A stretch of 19,053 nucleotides of DNA from Balneolia bacterium (lineage in GTDB: Bacteria > Bacteroidota > Rhodothermia > Balneolales > Cyclonatronaceae). This document shows, piece by piece, positions 1 through 6,238 of the stretch; the first letter of the stretch is position 1; each line of letters begins with the position of its first letter. Where the stretch lies: positions 1 through 19,053 of the forward strand of contig PXDL01000283.1 in the NCBI GenBank assembly GCA_003566395.1, written 5' to 3'. The position numbers and the translations under genes are program-made. The notes under the pieces are model-generated. The model did not search any database. It had not been told where the DNA came from and saw only the letters and a list, made by a program, of their open reading frames with translations.

Positions 1-153
1 CACAGGTTTGGGTTATGATTAGTAGTAGGATAATGCTGCTAAAGGCGATTTCGTTTGTTCGCATTAACAAAGTCCCCGAAGAAAGTTGTATTCCGATCGA
101 CATCTTTCCGTCGAGCTGAGAGAAGATGATTAAAGAATGATAGCAAAGCCTTC
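1..153. other. Non-coding stretch downstream of fhs
   Basis: No coding region, RNA gene or convincing terminator is visible. The only structure is a 5-bp inverted repeat (TCGAC at 97-101 with GTCGA at 110-114) without a following T-run, too weak to call a terminator. Confidence 0.4.
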
Positions 154-1821
154 TTAAAACAACCCGGTAATCCGTCCTTCCTTATCGATATCGATCTTGC
201 AGGCAGCGGGCGAAGCCGGTAGTCCGGGCATTCTTACGATATTGCCGGTGATAGGTATGATAAATCCGGCCCCGGCCGCGATCTCAATTTCACGTATGGT
301 AACCACAAAATCTTTTGGACGCCCCAGCAGCTTGGGGTTATCGGAAAGTGATTTCTGGGTTTTTGCGATACATACCGGAAGTTTATCAAGGCCCAATTCC
401 GTAATTTTTTTGAGATCGTTGCGCGCCTGTTGGCTGTAATCTATTGCCTTTGCCCCGTAAATGGTGCGGCACACGGTCTCAATCTTTTGTTCGACGCTCC
501 ACTCGTTCTCATAAAGCGGTTTAAAGCGTGTACCGTTGCTGTCGGCTATATCGGCTACGCTTTCGGCGAGGGTTTCGGCTCCGGCACCTCCGTGCGCCCA
601 CACATCGGCTACATGAATCCGCACATCGGTGACTGAAAAGTGATCGATAAGCGCTTGAATCTCCTCATCGGTATCGGTGGGAAAACGATTGACGGCGACC
701 ACGGCCGGTACTCCGAAATGGGAAATATTTTCAAGGTGTTTTTCCAGGTTCGGGATGCCTGCCTTTAACAGGGCTACATCCGGCTTGTTAAGTTGGCCCG
801 GATCCGCACCGCCGTGGTATTTCAAGGCCCGGATGGTGGCCACCAACACAACTACCTGAGGAGCAAGTCCGGCCGAACGACACTTGATATCGAAAAACTT
901 TTCCGCGCCGAGATCGAATCCGAAACCGGCCTCTGTGATGGTGTAGTCGGCTAAAGACATACCCATTCGCGTAGCAATAACCGAATTGGTACCCTGAGCA
1001 ATGTTGGCAAACGGACCGCCGTGTATAAGCGCCGGATTACCTTCAATGGTTTGGACAAGATTAGGTTTGACAGCATCTTTCATAAGTGCAGCCATCGCCC
1101 CGGTCGCCTGCAGGTCCCGGGCGTAAACCGGCTTCCCTTCGAATGTGAACCCGATAAATATATTGCCGAAACGCTCTTTTAGATTCTCCAGATCATCCGC
1201 CAGGCAGAGGATGGCCATAACTTCAGAGGCTGCGGTAATGTCAAAACCTGTTTCACGGGGAATTCCTGAGTGCGTTCCGCCAAGACCGGTAATGATCCGG
1301 CGTAAGGCGCGGTCGTTCATATCAATTACCCGCTTCCAATGAACCGTTCGCGGATCGATATCAAGGTTTTGCTTTACCTGATGCAGATTGTTGGCAATCA
1401 GGGCTGCCAGCAGGTTATGCGCTTTTTCAATGGCCGCAAAATCACCCGTAAAGTGCAGATTGATGTCCTCCATCGGCAGCACTTGAGCATATCCGCCTCC
1501 GGTTGCGCCGCCCTTCATACCGAAAACGGGGCCGAGAGAAGGTTCGCGGAGTACGGGTATCGCTTTTCTGCCGATACGGTTAAGGGCTTCGGATAACCCG
1601 ATTGAAACCGTTGTCTTACCTTCACCGGCCGGCGTGGGCGATATGGCTGAAACCAGCACAAGCTTGCTTTTGCTTATTTTCTGATGGTTAATCAGATGAA
1701 GCGGAAGTTTAGCCTTGTAGTTGCCGTAAAGCATAAGGTCGTCTTCCGGAATTGCCCACGCTTCGGCTATTTGGCGAATAGGCCTGAGCGCAGTCGATTG
1801 CGCAATTTCGAGATCAGTCAT
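154..1821 (-). CDS. fhs: Formate-tetrahydrofolate ligase (10-formyl-THF synthetase)
   Basis: This 555-residue cytosolic enzyme joins formate to tetrahydrofolate with ATP to give 10-formyl-THF, feeding purine synthesis, formyl-Met-tRNA and, after reduction, methyl-THF. The length matches the family norm (about 550-560). The P-loop TPAGEGKTT is at residues 63-71, followed by the family signature GMKGGATGGGYAQV at 101-114 and LHFTGDFAAI at 122-131. The C-terminus carries the usual NIVRMPGLP segment, so the gene is complete. The ATG at 1819-1821 leaves the normal short N-terminal helix before the P-loop region. It is transcribed alone, away from the AT-rich restriction locus; the 287 bp upstream of it separate it from the divergent methyltransferase gene. 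No clear terminator was found in bases 1-153. A functional link to metH at 14005 is biochemical only; they are not co-transcribed. Confidence 0.97.
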   Translation of the reverse strand: MTDLEIAQSTALRPIRQIAEAWAIPEDDLMLYGNYKAKLPLHLINHQKISKSKLVLVSAISPTPAGEGKTTVSIGLSEALNRIGRKAIPVLREPSLGPVFGMKGGATGGGYAQVLPMEDINLHFTGDFAAIEKAHNLLAALIANNLHQVKQNLDIDPRTVHWKRVIDMNDRALRRIITGLGGTHSGIPRETGFDITAASEVMAILCLADDLENLKERFGNIFIGFTFEGKPVYARDLQATGAMAALMKDAVKPNLVQTIEGNPALIHGGPFANIAQGTNSVIATRMGMSLADYTITEAGFGFDLGAEKFFDIKCRSAGLAPQVVVLVATIRALKYHGGADPGQLNKPDVALLKAGIPNLEKHLENISHFGVPAVVAVNRFPTDTDEEIQALIDHFSVTDVRIHVADVWAHGGAGAETLAESVADIADSNGTRFKPLYENEWSVEQKIETVCRTIYGAKAIDYSQQARNDLKKITELGLDKLPVCIAKTQKSLSDNPKLLGRPKDFVVTIREIEIAAGAGFIIPITGNIVRMPGLPASPAACKIDIDKEGRITGLF

Positions 1822-2108
1822 AAAAATGAGTTAGTGTGGCATTTAATCAAAAAAACGGTAGGGGAATAAAATCACATGCATTTCAGGCCCGGGTTCGTAC
1901 TTGGATGACCAAGACTAAAATGAAATATCAAGATTGAAAAAATTCCGGAATCTTACTACGAAACAATAAACGCCTTAGTAAAATGAAGCTTTAGCTATAA
2001 TCGGTTCAAAAGAAGAATGTTTTGATTTTGCGTTGCTTTTAACTGTGAAGCAGCAAAAATTATGCTTTAGCTGTTTGTAGACAATAAGTATCATTTCTAT
2101 ATTGTGAT
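1822..2108. other. AT-rich divergent intergenic region, left edge of the R-M locus
   Basis: This 287-bp spacer separates the divergent fhs and methyltransferase genes and must hold both promoters. Base composition falls clearly towards AT after about 1910. Two small hairpins are visible: CTTGG/CCAAG at 1900-1913 with a 4-nt loop, and AAGATT/AATCTT at 1930-1954. Neither has a T-run. I found no C-box (GACT-N3-AGTC) here, so the methyltransferase gene appears not to be under the controller seen upstream of the C gene. I could not assign a -35/-10 or Bacteroidota-type promoter with confidence. Confidence 0.4.
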
Positions 2109-3209
2109 ATGATTAAAGAGACCAGACATAGAATCCATTTCGGTAATGCCGATAACCTTTCGGAAGTAGAAGACAAGTCCGTTTCCTTGATTATTACGTC
2201 TCCTCCATATCCCATGATCGAAATGTGGGATGAGAGCTTTTCTACTCAAAACAGGGATATAGCAAAAGCATTGGAAGCGGGTATATCTGAGCGGGCCTTT
2301 GAACTCATGCATGGAATCTTGGATGAAGTATGGAAAGAGTGCTCCCGGGTTCTATGTGACGGTGGAATTGCCTGTATCAACATCGGGGATGCAACCCGTT
2401 CTATTGATAAGAAATTTCAGCTTTTTTCGAATCACGCCCGAATAATTTCCTCATTTATTGATCTGGGCTTTTCCAATCTTCCTAATATCATCTGGCGAAA
2501 ACAGACGAATGCGCCAAATAAATTTATGGGTTCGGGTATGTTTCCTCCTGGTGCGTATGTTACCCTTGAGCATGAGTTTATTTTGGTGTTCAGAAAGGGA
2601 AATAAGCGAGATTTCAAAGTAAATGAAAAACAGAATCGAAGGGAAAGCGCCTTCTTTTGGGAAGAACGCAATAACTGGTTTTCAGATTTATGGGAATTAA
2701 AAGGAACTACTCAGGTGCTGTCTGAAAATGGAGTGAGGAGTAGAAGCGGTGCTTATCCATTTGAAATTCCGTATCGACTTATTAACATGTTTTCAGTTAA
2801 GGGTGATACCGTACTTGATCCGTTCATCGGAACCGGAACTAGTTCACTTGCGGCGATTGCATCAGGCCGTAATAGTATCGGATACGAACTTGAACAAGAG
2901 TTTTCTGCCACCATTGAGAGTATGCTGACGGCAAAATCTAATCTTGAACTAATCAACAATACTATTCGCAAACGCATTCTTAATCACAAAGATTTCGTAA
3001 ATCAACGCATTGAAGAAAAAGGTATTGAAAGCGTTAAACACTACAACGAATGGTTCGATTTTCCTGTAATGACAAGACAAGAAAAAGAGCTGAAACTTCA
3101 ATTTGTCGAGACTATTCTAAAATCAGACAGCAACCTTTTTAAATCCTCTTATGTTCAGGAAGCACTATTAGATTACCAGGGGGCCCATACTTTATTTACA
3201 CAAGTTTAG
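2109..3209 (+). CDS. Beta-class site-specific DNA methyltransferase (probable N4-cytosine, CTAG-type)
   Basis: This 366-residue modification enzyme transfers a methyl group from S-adenosylmethionine to DNA and protects host sites from the neighbouring nuclease. The catalytic motif IV TSPPYP is at residues 30-35, followed by MIEMWDE. Motif X (YPFEIPYRLI) is at 216-225 and the AdoMet-binding motif I (LDPFIGTGT) at 236-244. The order catalytic motif, then X and I, is the beta class. SPPY rather than D/NPPY favours N4-cytosine over N6-adenine methylation. The TSPPYPMIEMWD stretch resembles, from memory, CTAG methyltransferases such as M.MthZI, so the target is an inference. The last 100 residues are a less conserved helical extension. 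The stop codon lies 1 bp from the stop of the convergent nuclease gene. The gene is AT-richer than fhs and metH, as expected for an acquired module. Confidence 0.9.
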   Translation: MIKETRHRIHFGNADNLSEVEDKSVSLIITSPPYPMIEMWDESFSTQNRDIAKALEAGISERAFELMHGILDEVWKECSRVLCDGGIACINIGDATRSIDKKFQLFSNHARIISSFIDLGFSNLPNIIWRKQTNAPNKFMGSGMFPPGAYVTLEHEFILVFRKGNKRDFKVNEKQNRRESAFFWEERNNWFSDLWELKGTTQVLSENGVRSRSGAYPFEIPYRLINMFSVKGDTVLDPFIGTGTSSLAAIASGRNSIGYELEQEFSATIESMLTAKSNLELINNTIRKRILNHKDFVNQRIEEKGIESVKHYNEWFDFPVMTRQEKELKLQFVETILKSDSNLFKSSYVQEALLDYQGAHTLFTQV

Positions 3210-3210
3210 A

Positions 3211-3795
3211 TTAAAAATTGAATTCAACAGTAATTCCGCTTTTCTTTTTTTCGTAGTATATAATTTCAACTGAAATTTCTTCTACAAGGCTTGCTTTTGA
3301 TCTGTAAGTGTGCGGCTTTATGCTTACAGGTGTGTATCCGATATGACCGTCAATTCCCTGACTCTCTTCCTCTTTTGTAGCAAGTCGATAATCAGTTTTT
3401 TTAATATCGGCTACCTTTTTCAGAATCGCTTCCTGAAAGCGAAGACCAATGAAGGTTTTGTACAAAACTAAATCTTTGACCCACGTTTCGATCATCTCAC
3501 GATCGATTTTTTGGATTGCGTCTTTGAGATTCTCAACCATGTATTCAACTTTATCACCGGCTTTTTCCCTTGCATCGGGATGTCTTTTCTCGTACCACTC
3601 TATCCATTCTTCAATAGTTCTACCATCAAACTCCTGAATCAAATCGCTCATTTGTCCCACTACTTTGGGTCTTGTCCCTTGAGAGTTTTGATTTGCAAGG
3701 TTTAGTATTTGAGTTGTGTACTTAGGGTATTCCGGGACTTCCCCTACAACAATATTCTGAACCTCGTCATATTTTATGTTGACTTTAGTACTCAT
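3211..3795 (-). CDS. MjaI-family type II restriction endonuclease
   Basis: This 194-residue protein is the probable restriction partner of the convergent methyltransferase. It has the features I associate with the MjaI restriction endonuclease family: the N-terminal block YPKYTTQILNLANQ at 23-36, QGTRPKVVGQMSDLI at 39-53, and a C-terminal nuclease half ESQGIDGHIGYTPVSIKP at 144-161. The last part fits a PD-(D/E)xK-like core with D149 and K160 as candidate catalytic residues, and E142-E144 as further acidic candidates. MjaI itself recognises CTAG; the specificity here is by family inference. The start ATG (3793-3795) overlaps the stop of the upstream C gene as ATGA, and GAGG lies 5 nt before it, so translation is coupled to the controller gene. 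A purely sequence-based family call is the main uncertainty. Confidence 0.82.
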   Translation of the reverse strand: MSTKVNIKYDEVQNIVVGEVPEYPKYTTQILNLANQNSQGTRPKVVGQMSDLIQEFDGRTIEEWIEWYEKRHPDAREKAGDKVEYMVENLKDAIQKIDREMIETWVKDLVLYKTFIGLRFQEAILKKVADIKKTDYRLATKEEESQGIDGHIGYTPVSIKPHTYRSKASLVEEISVEIIYYEKKKSGITVEFNF

Positions 3796-4001
3796 ATATC
3801 CTCAAACAATTCACTCAACGATATTTCTAAGGCTGCAGCTATTTTTTCGAGATTAACAATGGATACATTTCTTTTACCTTGTTCTATACCGGCAATATAG
3901 GTTCTGTCTAATCCACAGAGATTTGCAAACTGCTCCTGACTTAAATTCCGCAGGTGTCTCAGCCTCCGAATTTGGTTCCCTATTTTACTTTTAATATCCA
4001 T
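3792..4001 (-). CDS. Controller (C) protein of the R-M system, XRE-family HTH regulator
   Basis: This 69-residue protein is a typical small dimeric C protein: one XRE helix-turn-helix with helix 2 SQEQFANLCGL at 21-31 and the recognition helix region DRTYIAGIEQGKR at 32-44, ending in ALEISLSELFEDI. Such proteins first activate and then repress their own C-R operon, delaying restriction until the DNA is methylated. I chose the ATG at 3999-4001 because it gives the standard C-protein length. A longer reading from 4094 would put 31 unrelated residues in front and run through the operator. The stop overlaps the nuclease start by four bases (ATGA). The C-box and probable promoter lie 10-50 bp upstream. 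Confidence 0.9.
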   Translation of the reverse strand: MDIKSKIGNQIRRLRHLRNLSQEQFANLCGLDRTYIAGIEQGKRNVSIVNLEKIAAALEISLSELFEDI

Positions 4002-4010
4002 CAACAGAGA

Positions 4011-4037
4011 ATAGTACAATTGTAGCCGATAAATCAA
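4011..4037 (-). promoter_or_regulatory. Probable C-R promoter, near-leaderless
   Basis: On the minus strand TACTAT (4016-4011) can serve as a -10 element, and TTGATT (4037-4032), which overlaps the weak proximal operator half, as a -35 element with a short 15-bp spacer. A start about 7-9 bp after the -10 would fall within a few bases of the C-gene ATG at 4001. Leaderless C transcripts and operator/-35 overlap are known for this protein class. TACAAT (4024-4019) is an alternative -10. Confidence 0.4.
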
Positions 4038-4050
4038 CGGACTATAAGTC
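4025..4050 (-). promoter_or_regulatory. Tandem C-box operator for the controller protein
   Basis: On the minus strand, GACTTATAGTC (4040-4050) is a perfect GACT-N3-AGTC inverted repeat. A weaker copy, GATTTATCGGC (4025-4035), matches it at 8 of 11 positions with centres 15 bp apart. A strong distal and weak proximal site is the arrangement known for C proteins of the AhdI/Esp1396I class, where the distal dimer activates and filling of the proximal site represses. The flanking bases ATGTGACTTATAGTCCGT also match the C.Esp1396I-type operator as I recall it. The operator reads towards the C gene at 4001. Confidence 0.8.
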
Positions 4051-4072
4051 ACATCACTAGCAAAGAAAGGGC

Positions 4073-4193
4073 TATACAGGGTCTCGCTGAACAAATCATT
4101 ATTACATTGCAGCGCTTGAACGCTATTCAGATTTTAATCCTGTATGGACACGTCCGTTCAATACCGGATTGCTAAACAATGGTGTTTACCCTA
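4073..4193. other. Right edge of the R-M locus; short spacer to the SDR gene with a small hairpin
   Basis: Between the C-box region and the SDR stop codon I see no complete gene. TAAACA (4173-4178) and TGTTTA (4183-4188) form a perfect 6-bp hairpin with a 4-nt loop just after the SDR stop. It has no T-run, so it is at best a weak terminator for the minus-strand SDR transcript. No direct or inverted repeat matching the left side of the locus was recognised. Confidence 0.3.
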
Positions 4194-5093
4194 AGCCGAA
4201 GACGCCCCGTCGGCTTTCACATCATCGCCGTTTAAAAACAGATTCTGAGGCATGCACATACTCATCATTATCCGGGCGACTTCCTCCGGTTCGGCTAAGC
4301 GGCCCATAGGACTGTTTCTTCCCGCGTTTTCAAGGCTTCCGCCAACGAACCGGCGCAGCAACTCCGTGCGCGTACCACCCGGCGACAGGCTCAAAACCCG
4401 TATGCCGTGGCCTGCATTAGCCTGGGCTGCGGAGCGCGTCATCCCTATGACGGCATGTTTGCTGGCCGCATAAGCACCCCAGGCTCCGGAGCCCCGGTGC
4501 GACAGCATGGAACCGACATTCACAATAACGCCTTCGCCCTGCTCGCGCATTACCGGAAGCTCGTAGCGCATGGCGTACATCACCCCGTTAATATTTGTCT
4601 TGATGAGATCGTAATAGCCCATAGTGCCTTCCATTTCAAGGTCGTCAAACCCGCCGCGCGGACCTTCAATACCGGCGTTATTGAAAGCAATATCAATGCG
4701 ATTGTAAGTTTGCTTACACGCTTCGGTGAAGGCTTTCACCTGATCTTCCTCGCGCACATCGGCTTTCATGTAGGTGGCTTCCCCACCGGCTTCACGGATT
4801 TCGGATTCCACCTTTTCACCAAGGTTTTCCCGGCGTCCGCAAAAAAACACCGATGCACCTTCTTTAGCGAATTCACGCGCAGCGGCCTCCCCGATGCCCG
4901 AAGTGGCACCGGTAATGAGCACTACCTTGCCGGAAAACATACCCGTTGATGAGGCGGGATTCCGTGATTCGGCGTTTGCGCTGCTTCCCATCCCCAGGGC
5001 TGCAATCCCCCCGAGTCCGGCCGCGCCGCTCTTTAAAAATTGCTTTCGATTGATGGATTTACGAGTCGAGTCCGGATTTTTTTCGTCTGGCAT
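4191..5093 (-). CDS. Short-chain dehydrogenase/reductase with Tat-like export signal
   Basis: This 300-residue protein is a classical SDR oxidoreductase with a leader. After about 50 residues of leader comes the Rossmann fold: the cofactor motif TGATSGIG at 61-68, GRR at 86-88 (which favours NADP), NNAG at 138-141, and the catalytic set N167, S195, Y208 and K212 (YAASK). SPGG follows at 238-241, in place of the usual PG. The substrate is unknown. The leader has NRKQFLK at 15-21, a near match to the twin-arginine box with RK instead of RR, then a glycine/alanine-rich hydrophobic stretch ending in SANA at 38-41, a plausible signal-peptidase site. Tat export suits an enzyme that must fold around a nucleotide cofactor first. 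It lies 96 bp downstream of the VOC gene on the same strand and may share its transcript. Confidence 0.9.
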   Translation of the reverse strand: MPDEKNPDSTRKSINRKQFLKSGAAGLGGIAALGMGSSANAESRNPASSTGMFSGKVVLITGATSGIGEAAAREFAKEGASVFFCGRRENLGEKVESEIREAGGEATYMKADVREEDQVKAFTEACKQTYNRIDIAFNNAGIEGPRGGFDDLEMEGTMGYYDLIKTNINGVMYAMRYELPVMREQGEGVIVNVGSMLSHRGSGAWGAYAASKHAVIGMTRSAAQANAGHGIRVLSLSPGGTRTELLRRFVGGSLENAGRNSPMGRLAEPEEVARIMMSMCMPQNLFLNGDDVKADGASSA

Positions 5094-5189
5094 AAGCTTA
5101 CCGTTTTCGGGTTTGTTAAGGTGATGGATTTCTCAGCTTTTACAATATATAGACAGGAGCGCAATCAGCAACAAAAAAGGAAAAAATTT

Positions 5190-6140
5190 TCAGCGGTAAG
5201 GACTTAGCTCCTTCTCAATCTTTTCTCTGCGGGGCTCCTGCCATTCAGGAAGTTTGAGGCTGCTGCCGAGGCAGTCCCGCGGTTCGTCGATCAGGAACCC
5301 AGGAGCTTCGGTGGCCACTTCAAATAGAATACCGCCCGGAATTCTGAAATAGATCGATTTAAAATACTTGCGATCCCGGATATCGGTTACGTGCAGTCCG
5401 AACTCGTCTTCAAGCGTTTTCTTGATCAGAAGGGAATCGTCAATCGAACGAACGCGGTGAGCTACATGGTGAACGGTCCCGATGCCGTTGACACCTTTGG
5501 GCAACGAGTTGCCGGCACGGATACTCAGCACATTTCCGGCTCCTCCTTCTCCGGCCTGCATCATCGTAAAATCATCGTCTGAAGCGGATTGCGAGTACCC
5601 GAACTCCTTCAGAAATCGCATCGTCTCATCCAGGTCTTCTTCGGTAACGGCAATGACAGGATGATGTACTCCGCGAACCGCAACGTCTTTTTCAGTTTCC
5701 TCTGTAGTCCAGACCGGCTCGCGGGTATCATACTCATCTTCAAGAAGGGAAATCCCGAGGCCGGAAGGATCGCGAAAGAAAAGCATCGCCCGGCCGAAGC
5801 GTGTTTTGCGTGTCGTTTCAACACGGAATGAAGCCAGGCGTTTTTCCCAGAAATCAAGACTGCCGCCGGGTACGGAAAGTACCGTCTCGGTGGCCTGACC
5901 CGTTCCGATTACGCCTTGCCGAACGCCATGACCGTGGTACGGAAACGTGGTGAAAACGGTGGAGGGTGTCCCCGTTTCATTGGCGTAATAAAAATGATAC
6001 ACCTGTTCATTATCGAAGTTTACAGTTTCCTTTATCAGCCGCATGCCGAGGATCCGGGTGTAGAAATGGAAATCTTGATCGGCTCGCCCTACGGTAGCCG
6101 TTATATGATGCAACCCTTTAATTAGTCCGTGTATATTCAT
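5190..6140 (-). CDS. VOC-superfamily protein, ring-cleaving dioxygenase type (MhqO-like)
   Basis: This 316-residue cytosolic protein has two tandem vicinal-oxygen-chelate halves. The first starts GLHHITATVG at 9-18; the second has GVHHPVIAV at 157-165, VHHVAHRV at 223-230 and YFKSIYFRIPGGILFEVATE at 259-278. Probable metal ligands are H11 or H12, H225 and E274. Length and motifs match proteins annotated as ring-cleaving dioxygenases of the MhqO/MhqA type, linked in Bacillus to quinone and catechol detoxification; the substrate here is not known. It is followed by an SDR gene on the same strand, and an oxidoreductase plus an aromatic-type dioxygenase is a reasonable functional pair, but the 96-bp gap leaves the operon uncertain. 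No Shine-Dalgarno sequence is visible before the ATG. Confidence 0.88.
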   Translation of the reverse strand: MNIHGLIKGLHHITATVGRADQDFHFYTRILGMRLIKETVNFDNEQVYHFYYANETGTPSTVFTTFPYHGHGVRQGVIGTGQATETVLSVPGGSLDFWEKRLASFRVETTRKTRFGRAMLFFRDPSGLGISLLEDEYDTREPVWTTEETEKDVAVRGVHHPVIAVTEEDLDETMRFLKEFGYSQSASDDDFTMMQAGEGGAGNVLSIRAGNSLPKGVNGIGTVHHVAHRVRSIDDSLLIKKTLEDEFGLHVTDIRDRKYFKSIYFRIPGGILFEVATEAPGFLIDEPRDCLGSSLKLPEWQEPRREKIEKELSPYR

Positions 6141-6238
6141 TGCGGAATGATCTGTGAAGGAGTGAGCAGATGCTTAGAGTGAAGGTCGTTTTTCCATAAC
6201 CCGGAGAAGGCCCGATTCGTTTGTGCCGCCCCGGAACG

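Noticed and set aside
1822..2108. Second C-box in front of the methyltransferase gene
   Set aside because: No GACT-N3-AGTC or close variant was found; GACTAAAATGA near 1914 lacks the symmetrical half.
4002..4094. Upstream in-frame start for the C protein, adding 31 residues
   Set aside because: The extension has no family resemblance and runs across the C-box and promoter; the ATG at 4001 gives the standard C-protein length.
4100..4180. Possible gene remnant on the plus strand (reads ERYSDFNPVWTRPFNTG)
   Set aside because: The frame has no recognisable family, is very short and runs into the antisense of the SDR gene.
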